Source: Pseudomonadota bacterium
Lineage (GTDB): Bacteria; Pseudomonadota; Alphaproteobacteria; Rhizobiales; Phreatobacteraceae
DNA length: 28,250 bases
Reading direction: 5' to 3'
Assembly (NCBI GenBank): GCA_023416965.1
Contig: JAEZGJ010000058.1
Span: forward strand, 1 to 28,250
In this document: one piece after another, positions 1 to 7,551 of the stretch
How positions within the stretch are numbered: the stretch's first letter is position 1
Layout of the letters: every line of letters begins with the position of its first letter
Program-made: the position numbers and the translations under genes
Notes under the pieces: model-generated
The model's input: the letters and a program-made list of their open reading frames with translations, nothing else
What the model was told of the DNA's origin: nothing
Database searches by the model: none

Positions 1-404
1 TCGCCGCCCTCTTCACGCCGGACGGCGTCTATCACGACGTGTTCTACGGCGCCTTCCGCGGCACCGATGCGATTGCCGGCATGATCGACGACGTCTTCTA
101 CCGCACCGCCGAGGATTTTCGCTGGGACTTTCACGATCCGCTCAGCGACGGCCGCCTCCTCTATGCCCGCTACGCCTTCTCCTATCGCTCGCTGCTGCCG
201 GAGGCGAAGGGCGCGAGGGTCCTGTTCGAGGGCGTCGCCATCATCCGCCTCGACGGGGGCAGGATCGCCGACTACCGCGAGGTGGCCGAGACAGGTCCCG
301 CCTTCGTGGACCTCGGCTTCGCACCCGAGCGCATCGCCAAGATCCTCGGCCGCCAGGGCGCGGCGCTGAAGGCGCGGGAGGACATGCAGCGGCATCTCGC
401 GTGA
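1..404 (+). CDS. SnoaL/NTF2-like protein, 3' end only (partial)
   Basis: The reading frame is already open at the left edge (first full codon at base 3) and runs to a TGA at 402-404, so the start lies outside the window. The visible part reads as a small cone-shaped alpha+beta fold of the SnoaL/NTF2 class. A segment ending FTPDGVYHDVFYGAFRG is the usual helix-to-strand entry of this fold, where the Asp and His often line the pocket, followed by a GTDAI helix and a beta-rich half ending in IIRLDGGRIADYREVAE. Members are small ketosteroid-isomerase-like enzymes or ligand-binding proteins, usually 120-150 residues, so only about 10-20 residues should be missing. An internal GTG at 39 could start a shorter protein but would cut off the conserved first strand. 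The substrate is not predictable. Confidence 0.75.
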   Translation, partial: AALFTPDGVYHDVFYGAFRGTDAIAGMIDDVFYRTAEDFRWDFHDPLSDGRLLYARYAFSYRSLLPEAKGARVLFEGVAIIRLDGGRIADYREVAETGPAFVDLGFAPERIAKILGRQGAALKAREDMQRHLA

Positions 405-450
405 GGCCGGCGCCTCCCGGGCGTTGGTCCGGCCCCCACCATGTCCAATG

Positions 451-498
451 CCCTTTCACCTGCTCTTCCCTGTCGGCGGGAAGAGGGCAGGTGAGGGG
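451..498. repeat. Imperfect palindrome, dispersed alphaproteobacterial type
   Basis: The left arm (451-470, CCCTTTCACCTGCTCTTCCC) pairs with the right arm (478-497, GGGAAGAGGGCAGGTGAGGG), with small bulges and a 7-base loop. Palindromes of this CACCTGC/GCAGGTG, CTCTTCCC/GGGAAGAG style recur in intergenic regions of many Hyphomicrobiales genomes (from general knowledge). It lies in the 228-base gap between the NTF2-like gene and the DUF2938 gene, where I see no other gene. It could also act as a transcription terminator, but no T tract follows. Confidence 0.6.
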
Positions 499-632
499 CA
501 GACACCGCAGCGGAACGACAGCCCCCTTCTCGCAACCCTGCCATCCGCGCCGCAACCGCTTCTCGTCGCGGTCGTGATCGTCCAGATTGCCGCCACGCCG
601 CGCCGGAAGAGCGCGGGACGGGAGAGTCGTCC

Positions 633-1112
633 ATGGTTGAATTCATCTGGCGTTCCATCGTTCTCGGCGTCGCCGCCACCGCGCTGCTCGACCTCTGGGC
701 GCTGTTCCTCCACCGCGTCTTCGCCATTGCGCCGCCCAACTGGGCCATGGTCGGGCGCTGGGTCGGTCACCTGCCGCAGGGCCGCCTCGTCCACGACGAC
801 ATCGGCCGTGCCGCCCCCGTGCCAAACGAACTCGCCATCGGCTGGATCTTCCACTACGCCGTGGGCATCGCCTTTGCCGCCGCCCTGCTCGCCATCTGGG
901 GCCTCGGCTGGGCGCGCGTCCCAACGCTCGTTCCCGCGCTGATCGTCGGCTACGTCACCATCGGCTGCGGCTGGTTCATCCTCCAGCCTGGCATGGGTGC
1001 GGGCATCGCCGCCTCGAAGCGCGACAACGCCATGCAGATCCGCATGCTCAACATCCTCGGCCACACGGTCTTCGGCCTCGGCCTCTACCTCGCGGCGCTT
1101 CTCACCCGCTGA
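633..1112 (+). CDS. DUF2938 family integral membrane protein
   Basis: This 159-residue protein is almost entirely membrane-embedded. It has about four hydrophobic segments: near residues 5-30, 68-90, 98-118 and 136-157. The pattern of an N-terminal helix with D20-W, a PPNWAMVGRW loop, a GRLVHDDIG stretch, and ELAIGWIFHY leading helix 2 matches the DUF2938 family, whose function is unknown and whose usual length is about 155-165 residues. ATG 633 is the natural start; the first helix begins within a few residues of it. The 3' end overlaps the convergent LysR gene by 28 bases. No operon partner is evident. The family assignment is from pattern memory, and the role is unknown. Confidence 0.8.
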   Translation: MVEFIWRSIVLGVAATALLDLWALFLHRVFAIAPPNWAMVGRWVGHLPQGRLVHDDIGRAAPVPNELAIGWIFHYAVGIAFAAALLAIWGLGWARVPTLVPALIVGYVTIGCGWFILQPGMGAGIAASKRDNAMQIRMLNILGHTVFGLGLYLAALLTR

Positions 1113-2017
1113 GGCGGTTCGCTGCGCGCCCTGTCCGCCGCCATCTCCTCGGTGATCCAGGCGACGAAGGCCTCGATCTGCGGTCGCGCCCGGTCCTCCC
1201 GCCGGTAGACGAGGCGATGGGCGACGGCCGTGACCCCGAGCGGGCCGAAGGGCGCGACGAGTTCGCCCGCGGCCAGCATGCCGCCGGCCTGGAGCGTCGA
1301 TTCCAGCATCAGGCCGAGCCCGTCGCGGGCGGCCATCAGCCCGAGATAGGCGCGGTCGAAGGTCATGCCGCGGCGCGCCAGCATCACATGCGGCGCGTGG
1401 CGGGCGATCCACTGGTCCCACTGCACCACGCTGCGTACCGAATGGATGAGCGGAACGGCGCTGATGTCCTCGACCCGCGTCAGCCGGTGCTGCGCGACGA
1501 AGGCGGGGCTGGCGAGCGGCATCACCGTCTCCTCGCACAGCACCAGCCCCTCGCAGGCCTCCGGCACCGGCCGGTTGTACTGGATGTCGATCATGAAGCC
1601 GTCGTCGCCGAGCTTGGCCGGCTCGTGGCCGGCGAAGAGCGTCAGGTCGATCTCGGGATGGCGCGTGCGGAAGGAGGGCAGGCGCGGCACGAGCCAGAGC
1701 GTCGCCAGGCTCGGCGCCGAGTGCAGCATGAGCCGCAGCACCGACCCCTCCGAGGCGAAGCGGCTGGTCGCCACCGCGATGCGGGTGAAGCTCTCGCCGA
1801 GTGCATTGGCATAGGCCACCGCATCCTCGGTCGGCTGCACCGTGCGGTTGCGGCGCACGAAGAGCGGCTTGCCGAGAATGTCCTCCAGCATGCGGATCTG
1901 GTGGCTGACCGCCGAGGGCGTGACGTTGAGTTGCTCGGCGGCCCGCGCGAAAGTGCCGGTCTCCATCACCGCCGCGAAGGTCTGCAGGCATTTCAGCGGC
2001 GGCATGCCTCGGATCAT
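1085..2017 (-). CDS. LysR-family transcriptional regulator (GcvA-like)
   Basis: 310 residues, normal for the family. An N-terminal winged helix-turn-helix (about residues 5-63) carries the classic LTTR pattern: LKCLQTFAAVMETGTFARAA, then LNVTPSAVSHQIRMLE as the recognition helix and LFVRRNRTVQPTE as the wing. The rest is a periplasmic-binding-protein-like effector domain of the GcvA subgroup (LRLMLHSAPSLATLWLVPRL; DGLGLMLESTLQAG). It binds DNA as a tetramer and responds to a small ligand. It is divergent from the COG4091 dehydrogenase/TRAP operon, which suggests it controls that operon, probably sensing the transported substrate. ATG 2017 is used; ATG 2005 (MPPLKCL) is an equally plausible start. 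Its C-terminal tail overlaps the DUF2938 gene tail-to-tail. Confidence 0.93.
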   Translation of the reverse strand: MIRGMPPLKCLQTFAAVMETGTFARAAEQLNVTPSAVSHQIRMLEDILGKPLFVRRNRTVQPTEDAVAYANALGESFTRIAVATSRFASEGSVLRLMLHSAPSLATLWLVPRLPSFRTRHPEIDLTLFAGHEPAKLGDDGFMIDIQYNRPVPEACEGLVLCEETVMPLASPAFVAQHRLTRVEDISAVPLIHSVRSVVQWDQWIARHAPHVMLARRGMTFDRAYLGLMAARDGLGLMLESTLQAGGMLAAGELVAPFGPLGVTAVAHRLVYRREDRARPQIEAFVAWITEEMAADRARSEPPQRVRSAAR

Positions 2018-2265
2018 CGGTGAATCCTCCTCATCGATTTCAGCAGTTTATTTCGTTTCCGTGAAATTCATATCCGCGTTAGCGTTTCCTCAAGACACGT
2101 CGACGGCCCGGTCAACAGGGTCGCGGGGAGGAAGCCATCGGAGTGCCGCAGGTCCTGCGGCGTTCAGGCGCGCCACCGGGCGCGCCGCCGCCTCTCCGTA
2201 TCCTGTGCCAGCCCGCGACGGTCCCGGCGCCCCGCGCCGACCCGGAACTGTCAGAGGACGACGGC
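2018..2265. promoter_or_regulatory. Divergent control region with LysR-box-like dyad at 2050-2067
   Basis: This gap separates the LysR gene from the dehydrogenase start. Within it the composition drops to AT-rich at about 2030-2090, unlike the surroundings. A perfect dyad ATTTC-N8-GAAAT occupies 2050-2067 and contains the T-N11-A spacing expected of LysR-type operators (for example T2052/A2064). It lies 33 bases upstream of the LysR start, so it could serve autorepression and activation of the divergent operon. Clear -35/-10 pairs could not be fixed by eye. The region 2110-2265 is GC-rich leader with no evident gene. Confidence 0.45.
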
Positions 2266-3624
2266 ATGAACCTCCATCGGATGCTTCTCGAACGGCAGGC
2301 GGCCGGCCGCCCCGTGACCGTGGGCCTCATCGGCGCCGGCAAGTTCGGCACCATGTTCGCCAGCCAATGCCGCCTGACGGAGGGCATGCACCTCGTCGGC
2401 GTCGCCGACCTCAATCCGGACCGCGCCCGCTCGCAGCTCAAGCTCGGCTCCTGGCCGGCGGAGCAATATGCCGCCAGCTCCATCGACGACGCGCTGAAGA
2501 CCGGCCGCACCGCCATCCTCGACAACGCCGACCTTCTCGTCACCCATCCCGCCATCGAGGTGATCATCGAGGCGACCGGTGATCCCGGCGCCGGCATCCG
2601 CTTCGCCATCAAGGCGATCGAGAACGGCAAGCACATCGTCATGGTCAATGTCGAGGCCGACGCCGTGGCGGGCCCCATCCTCGCCCGCAAGGCCAGGGCC
2701 GCCGGCGTCGTCTACTCGCTCGCCTGGGGCGACCAGCCCGCCCTCATCGCCGACCATGTCGACTGGGCGCGCGCCTGCGGTTTCCGCGTCGTCGCCGCCG
2801 GCAAGGGCACGCGCTACCACCCGACCTACCACCAGTCGACGCCCGACACGGTGTGGGACATCCTCGACAAGTACATGAAGATCCGCGACCGGAACTCCAT
2901 CAACCCGAAGATGTTCAACTCCTTCGTCGACGGCACCAAGTCCGGCATCGAGATGACGGCGGTGTGCAACGCCACCGGCCTGCATGCGCAATCCGAGGGC
3001 CTGTCCTTCCCGCCGGCGACCCGCTTCGAACACGCCGAGATCTGCAAGCCGCGCTCGGCCGGCGGCGTCCTGGAAAAGGCCGGCGTCACCGAGGTCACCT
3101 CCTCTGTCTATCGCGACGGAACCGACGTGCCGCATTCCCTCGTCATGGGCACCTATGTCGTCTTCGAGAGCGACAGCGCCTACAGCCAGGAATGCTTCCG
3201 CGAATATTCCATGCTGCAGGACTCCTCCGGCAAATACGCCTGCCTCTACCGCCCGATCCACATGATCGGCCTCGAGCTCGGCTATTCGGTGGCCTCCGCC
3301 GCCCTGCGCAAGGAGCCGACCGGCGCGCCGATCTGCTTCAACTCGGACGTCGTCGCCACCGCCAAGCGCGACCTCGCTCCCGGCGAGATGCTGGACGGGG
3401 AGGGCGGCTTCTGCGTCTGGGGCAAGCAGACCCCGGCCGAGGCGTCCCTGGAGCAGGGCTACCTGCCCCTCGGCCTCGCCCACAACGTCAAGCTCAAGAA
3501 CCCGATCAAGGCGGGCCAGCGGCTGAAGTGGTCGGACGTCGCCTATGACGCCGACAGCCTCGCCGTGAAGGTCCGGCGCGAGATGGAGGCTGCCTTCGCC
3601 AAGCCCAACGCCAAGGTGGCCTGA
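2266..3624 (+). CDS. NAD(P)-dependent oxidoreductase with C-terminal SAF domain (COG4091, homoserine-dehydrogenase-like)
   Basis: 452 residues. The N-terminal Rossmann fold shows VTVGLIGAGKFGTMFASQ (about residues 17-34), followed by VGVADLNPDR as the second strand and a NAD-contacting acidic position. The middle part (DQPALIADHVDWARACGF; KYMKIRDRNSINPKMFNSFVD) and the C-terminal SAF-like segment (about 370-430, with LAPGEMLDGEGGF and LPLGLAHNVKLKNPIKAGQ) match COG4091 predicted homoserine dehydrogenases with SAF domain. Members are found in sugar-acid and branched-sugar catabolic clusters; true homoserine dehydrogenase activity is not implied. ATG 2266 is chosen because the frame upstream to 2143 is low-complexity GC-rich leader. 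It leads a likely operon with the TRAP genes 152 bases downstream and is probably regulated by the divergent LysR. Confidence 0.85.
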   Translation: MNLHRMLLERQAAGRPVTVGLIGAGKFGTMFASQCRLTEGMHLVGVADLNPDRARSQLKLGSWPAEQYAASSIDDALKTGRTAILDNADLLVTHPAIEVIIEATGDPGAGIRFAIKAIENGKHIVMVNVEADAVAGPILARKARAAGVVYSLAWGDQPALIADHVDWARACGFRVVAAGKGTRYHPTYHQSTPDTVWDILDKYMKIRDRNSINPKMFNSFVDGTKSGIEMTAVCNATGLHAQSEGLSFPPATRFEHAEICKPRSAGGVLEKAGVTEVTSSVYRDGTDVPHSLVMGTYVVFESDSAYSQECFREYSMLQDSSGKYACLYRPIHMIGLELGYSVASAALRKEPTGAPICFNSDVVATAKRDLAPGEMLDGEGGFCVWGKQTPAEASLEQGYLPLGLAHNVKLKNPIKAGQRLKWSDVAYDADSLAVKVRREMEAAFAKPNAKVA

Positions 3625-3633
3625 GGACTGCGG

Positions 3634-3651
3634 CGCCCGGTCCGCCGGGCG
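3634..3651 (+). terminator. Stem-loop between dehydrogenase and dctP
   Basis: A perfect 7-bp stem, CGCCCGG / CCGGGCG, with a TCCG loop starts 10 bases after the dehydrogenase stop codon. No T tract follows, so it is more likely an mRNA-processing or attenuating hairpin inside the operon than a full terminator. The remaining bases to 3776 contain no gene, only the dctP ribosome site (AAGGAGG at 3765-3771). Confidence 0.4.
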
Positions 3652-3776
3652 GCGACATGCAGACATATGGATGACCGGACAACCGGCGCCACGACCAAGA
3701 CCGGCCAAGCCGGCGCCCCGAGAAAACGACCCAGCAGAGCCCGGTCAGCGGGCCGCACCCGAACAAGGAGGACCTG

Positions 3777-4772
3777 ATGACCACCTTCGACCGCATCCGC
3801 GCATCCCGCCGGACCGTGCTCGGCGGCCTCGCCGCCGGCACCGCCCTCGTCGCCATGCCCGCCGTGCTGCGCGCCCAGAAGCTGAACTGGATCGGCGCCA
3901 GCGCCGCCGCCCAGCAGGACTTCATCGGCGTCTCGCTCGATTTCTACGCCAAGCGCCTCGGCGAACTCACGCGCGGACAGATCACCGTCACCAATCATCA
4001 CGGCGGATCGCTGGGCGGCGAGCGCGAGCACATCGAGGCGGTGCAGCAGGGCGCCGTGCACGTGGCTTCGCCCGGCCAGGGCGTGCTCGCCGGCGTCTAC
4101 CGCCCGGCCGAGGTCTGGACGCACCCCTACCTTTTCAAGGATGTCGCCCACAAGGACCGCATCTGGGACACCATTCGCGGCGAATACCAGGAAGATGTGG
4201 CCCGCGCGGCGCGGCTCCGCCCCGTGGCCGCCATTCCCCGCATGCCGCGCATGCTCTCCTGCAACCGGGTGGTGAAGACTCCGGCCGACATGCGCGGGCT
4301 GAAGATCCGGGTCCCTGAGACCGCGCTGTGGCGCCGCACCTTCGAACTCTTCGGTGCCTCGCCGACACCGCTGCCCTTCCCGGAGGTCTTCCAGGCGCTG
4401 AAGTCCGGCGTCATCGACGGTCAGGAGAACCCGATGGGTCTGACCTACAATTCCGGCATCTTCGACGCCAACACCCACATGTCGCTGACCGAGCACATGA
4501 TGCAGGACAACTGCATCCTCGTCTCGCAGACCGCCTACCAGGCGCTGTCTCCGGAGTTGCGGTCGGCGGTCGATCAGGCCGGGCGCGACATGGAGGCGGA
4601 AATCCGCCCGCGGGTCATCGCCGACGACGCCCAGACGCTGGAGAAGGTGAAGGCGAAGAAGATCGTCATTTCCGAGGTGGACAAGGCGGCCTTCACCCAG
4701 TCGGTCCGCAGCCTCATCAACGAGTTCCCCGCCGGCAAGAAGTGGGCCGACCGGATGGGCCAGATCGCCTGA
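3777..4772 (+). CDS. TRAP transporter substrate-binding protein (DctP family)
   Basis: 331 residues, typical for DctP/TeaA-type periplasmic receptors. The N-terminus is a twin-arginine signal, SRRTVLGGLAAG (RR at residues 11-12), followed by a hydrophobic stretch and a likely cleavage after LRA near residue 33, so it is probably exported folded by Tat. Family marks include GGSLGGEREHIEAVQQGAVHV, TPADMRGLKIRVPE (the conserved Arg that usually pairs with the ligand carboxylate), ALKSGVIDGQENP and the C-terminal helices. It captures an organic acid or similar anion for the DctQM permease. ATG 3777 is preceded by AAGGAGG at good spacing. The gene lies between two hairpins that may raise its transcript level relative to the permease genes. 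Substrate is unknown; the neighbouring dehydrogenases suggest a hydroxy or sugar acid. Confidence 0.93.
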   Translation: MTTFDRIRASRRTVLGGLAAGTALVAMPAVLRAQKLNWIGASAAAQQDFIGVSLDFYAKRLGELTRGQITVTNHHGGSLGGEREHIEAVQQGAVHVASPGQGVLAGVYRPAEVWTHPYLFKDVAHKDRIWDTIRGEYQEDVARAARLRPVAAIPRMPRMLSCNRVVKTPADMRGLKIRVPETALWRRTFELFGASPTPLPFPEVFQALKSGVIDGQENPMGLTYNSGIFDANTHMSLTEHMMQDNCILVSQTAYQALSPELRSAVDQAGRDMEAEIRPRVIADDAQTLEKVKAKKIVISEVDKAAFTQSVRSLINEFPAGKKWADRMGQIA

Positions 4773-4789
4773 TCCTTCCGGCACTCGAG

Positions 4790-4813
4790 CGCATGGCGGT
4801 CCGCCGCCATGCG
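4790..4813 (+). terminator. Strong intercistronic stem-loop after dctP
   Basis: A perfect 10-bp stem CGCATGGCGG / CCGCCATGCG with loop TCCG (a UNCG-type tetraloop) lies 18 bases after the dctP stop and 49 bases before dctQ. There is no T run. In binding-protein transporters such hairpins often protect the receptor mRNA or partly stop transcription, making the receptor more abundant than the permease. Confidence 0.6.
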
Positions 4814-4861
4814 TCCTTCCCCGCGGCGGCGCCGTCTCCGTCGCTCCCACCCCAACAAACC

Positions 4862-5377
4862 ATGCGCAAGGTCTCCATGGCGGCGATCATCCGGACGCTA
4901 TCCGACGGGGTGACCGAGGTCGCCAAGTTCTTTCTCGGACTCTGGATCGCGGCCATCGTTCTGATCACGCTGGCCGCGGTGTGGTGGCGCTACGTGCTCA
5001 ATTCGCCGATCTCCTGGATCGAGCAGGTGTCGAACATCCTGTTCATCTGGGTGACCTTCGTCGGTGCCGCCGTGCTCTACCGGCAGAAGCTCCATATCGG
5101 CGTCGACATGTTCATCGACATGCTGCGCGGCCGCGCCAAGACCGTCATGTTCTGGATCATCGAGCTCGCCAACCTCTTCTTCATCGTGGTGCTCTTCATC
5201 TACAGCCTGAAGCTCTCCATCGACGTGCTGCCCAACACCTACGGTGCCCTCGATATCTCGCCGGCCGTCTTCTACTTCTCCGCGCCCGTCGCCTGCGCGA
5301 TGATGATCCTCTACTTCGTCGAGAAGATCGTCGATCCGTCGAAGCGCCGGCCGGAAGGCTCGGTGGGGGACTTCTGA
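4862..5377 (+). CDS. TRAP transporter small permease (DctQ family)
   Basis: 171 residues with four membrane helices (about 20-45, 55-80, 97-120, 135-158 by hydrophobicity), the DctQ layout. The segment VWWRYVLNSPISWIEQVSNILFIW (read in parts: RYVLNSPISW, then EQVSNILFIWVTFVGAA) is the hallmark of the small subunit, as is LHIGVDMFID. It pairs with the large permease DctM in the inner membrane. The frame stays open far upstream through the dctP gene, but that part is a shadow. ATG 4862 is chosen, with ATG 4877 (MAAIIRTLSDG) as a close alternative. One base separates its stop from the dctM start, so the two are translationally linked. Confidence 0.9.
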   Translation: MRKVSMAAIIRTLSDGVTEVAKFFLGLWIAAIVLITLAAVWWRYVLNSPISWIEQVSNILFIWVTFVGAAVLYRQKLHIGVDMFIDMLRGRAKTVMFWIIELANLFFIVVLFIYSLKLSIDVLPNTYGALDISPAVFYFSAPVACAMMILYFVEKIVDPSKRRPEGSVGDF

Positions 5378-5378
5378 C

Positions 5379-6671
5379 ATGGGCACGGTCCTCGTCGGCG
5401 CCTTCTTCCTGCTGCTCGCCCTGTCCGTTCCCATCGGCTTTGCCATGGGCCTCGCCACGATGGGCGCGATCTGGGTTCATGGCGGCCTGCCCATGTCGCT
5501 GCTTGCCCAGCGCACCCTGGTGGGCGCCGACAGCTATGCGCTGCTGGCCATCCCGTTCTTCATTCTCGCCGGCAACCTGATGAACGGCGGCGGCATCACC
5601 GAGCAGATCGTCCGTCTCGCCAACGCCATGGTCGGCCGCTTCCGCGGCGGCCTGGCCCTCACCTCGGTCATGGCGGCCATGATCTTCTCCGGCCTGTCCG
5701 GTTCCGCCGCGGCCGACGCCTCGGCGCTCGGCAAGGTGCTGATCCCGGCGATGAAGAAGCAGGGCTATGGCGGCGGCTTCGCCGCGGCGCTCATGGCGTC
5801 TGCCTGCGTCAACGGGCCGATCATCCCGCCCTCAATCCCGCTGGTGATCTACGGCCTTTCCGCCGCCAAGGGCGTGTCCATCATCGCCCTGTTCCTCGGC
5901 GGGATCGTCCCCGGCGTCCTGCTCGGCATCGCGCTCATGGTCGCTGCCTACGTCATCTCGGTCCGGCGCAACTATCCCGTCTCGGAGGCCGTGCCCATCC
6001 GGGAGATCCCCCGCCTGCTCCTGCCCGCCACATGGGCTCTGATGATGCCGGTCATCATCCTCATCGGCGTCACCGGAGGCGTGGTCACCGTTACAGAGAG
6101 CGCCACGATCGCCGTCGTCTATGCCGCTTTCGTCGGCTTCTTCGTCTATCGCGAGCTGAACTGGCGCACGATCTGGCCCATCCTCGTCCAGACCGCCCTC
6201 GACACCGCGCTGGTCATGTTCATCATCGCCCTGTCCTCCGGCTTCGGCTGGCTGCTCGCCGTGTCCGGCATGCCGCGCGCCATCGCGGCATGGATCGCTT
6301 CGGTCTCCAGCGACCCGGTCATCATCCTCATGATGATCAACGTCTTCCTGCTGGTCATCGGCATCTTCATGGAGCCGCTGCCGGCGCTCTTCATTCTCAT
6401 CCCCGTCCTTGTCCCGGTCGTACAGGCGGTGGGCATCGACCTCGTCCATTTCGGACTGGTCATGGTGTTCAACCTCTGCATCGGGCTGATCACGCCCCCG
6501 GTCGGCATCCTCCTCTACATCTGCGCCAACTTCGCGGGGGTGAAGCTGGAGGAGGAGAGTCGCGAACTCGGCCCCTTCCTCCTCGCGAGCCTGGTCGTGC
6601 TGGCCATCATCTCCTTCTTCCCATCGACGGTCCTTTGGCTGCCGCGCGTACTCGTCGGCTATACGGGGTGA
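5379..6671 (+). CDS. TRAP transporter large permease (DctM family)
   Basis: 430 residues, very hydrophobic, with about 11-12 membrane segments: the sodium-coupled transport subunit of a TRAP system. Typical elements are LAIPFFILAGNLMNGGGITEQIV, the GLSGSAAADASALGKVLIPAM loop (first hairpin, residues roughly 107-127), GPIIPPSIPLVIYG, and the C-terminal LITPPVGILLYICANFAGV. Together with DctQ it moves the DctP ligand into the cytoplasm using a sodium gradient. It starts one base after the dctQ stop and ends 4 bases before the next dehydrogenase gene, so it is in the middle of the operon. Confidence 0.95.
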   Translation: MGTVLVGAFFLLLALSVPIGFAMGLATMGAIWVHGGLPMSLLAQRTLVGADSYALLAIPFFILAGNLMNGGGITEQIVRLANAMVGRFRGGLALTSVMAAMIFSGLSGSAAADASALGKVLIPAMKKQGYGGGFAAALMASACVNGPIIPPSIPLVIYGLSAAKGVSIIALFLGGIVPGVLLGIALMVAAYVISVRRNYPVSEAVPIREIPRLLLPATWALMMPVIILIGVTGGVVTVTESATIAVVYAAFVGFFVYRELNWRTIWPILVQTALDTALVMFIIALSSGFGWLLAVSGMPRAIAAWIASVSSDPVIILMMINVFLLVIGIFMEPLPALFILIPVLVPVVQAVGIDLVHFGLVMVFNLCIGLITPPVGILLYICANFAGVKLEEESRELGPFLLASLVVLAIISFFPSTVLWLPRVLVGYTG

Positions 6672-6675
6672 CACT

Positions 6676-7473
6676 ATGATCAGTGCGCGTCTCGCAGACC
6701 GCGTCGCCCTCGTCTTCGGCGCCGGCTCCGTCGGCCCCGGCTGGGGCAACGGCAAGGCTTCCGCGGTCGCCTATGCGCGCGCCGGCGCCAGGGTCGTCTG
6801 CGTCGACATCAACCGCTCGGCGGCGGAGGAGACGGTCGGCATCATCCGCGGCGAGGGCGGCACGGCGGAGGCCCTGGCTTGCGATGTCACCAAGCTGATG
6901 GAGGTCGAAGACGTGGTGGCCCGCACCACAGCGCTCTTCGGCCCGGTCGACATCCTCCACAACAATGTCGGCCATGCGAAGATGGGCGGCCCGCCGGACC
7001 TCTCCGAGGACGAGTGGCGGCGCGAGATGGACCTCAACGTCACCGGCATGTTCCTCGCCTGCAAGGTCGTCATCCCCACCATGCAGGCGCGCCGCACCGG
7101 CGTCATCACCAACATCTCGTCCTCGGCCGGCATCCGCTATGTCGGCTACCCCTATACGAGCTATTACGCCGCCAAGGGCGCGGTGAACCAGTTCACCGTG
7201 GGCGTGGCGCTGCAATATGCGCGCGACGGCATCCGCTGCAATGCCATCCTGCCGGGGCTGATGGACACGCCGCTGATCTACCAGCAGATATCCGTCCAGT
7301 ACGCCTCCCCCGACGACATGGTGAAGGCCCGCCACGAGGCTGCGCCCATGGGGCGCATGGGCACCGGCTGGGACGTCGCCAACGCCGCCGTCTTCCTCGC
7401 CAGCGACGAGGCAAGCTACATCAACGCCGTCTGCCTGCCGGTGGATGGCGGCTTCACCGCCCGCTGCGCCTGA
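6676..7473 (+). CDS. Short-chain dehydrogenase/reductase (classical SDR) in the TRAP operon
   Basis: 265 residues. The cofactor motif is the less common form GAGSVGPGWGNGKA (residues 15-28) instead of TGxxxGIG, seen in SDRs such as those of hydroxy-acid catabolism. Other SDR marks are CDV (69-71), NNVG (96-99), the S148-S150 serines, YYAAK with Y163/K167 as the catalytic pair, and the C-terminal LPVDGGFTARCA. It probably oxidises or reduces a hydroxyl on the imported compound with NAD(P). It starts 4 bases after dctM. ATG 6676 fits, since the Rossmann strand begins at residue 9. The substrate is unknown. Confidence 0.9.
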   Translation: MISARLADRVALVFGAGSVGPGWGNGKASAVAYARAGARVVCVDINRSAAEETVGIIRGEGGTAEALACDVTKLMEVEDVVARTTALFGPVDILHNNVGHAKMGGPPDLSEDEWRREMDLNVTGMFLACKVVIPTMQARRTGVITNISSSAGIRYVGYPYTSYYAAKGAVNQFTVGVALQYARDGIRCNAILPGLMDTPLIYQQISVQYASPDDMVKARHEAAPMGRMGTGWDVANAAVFLASDEASYINAVCLPVDGGFTARCA

Positions 7474-7551
7474 CGCTCTCCCGCCGGTGAAGGTGATGCG
7501 CCCGCCGGCGCGGCAGGCTAAGGAGCCTCGTCGTCCGCGAGGGGAGCCGCC

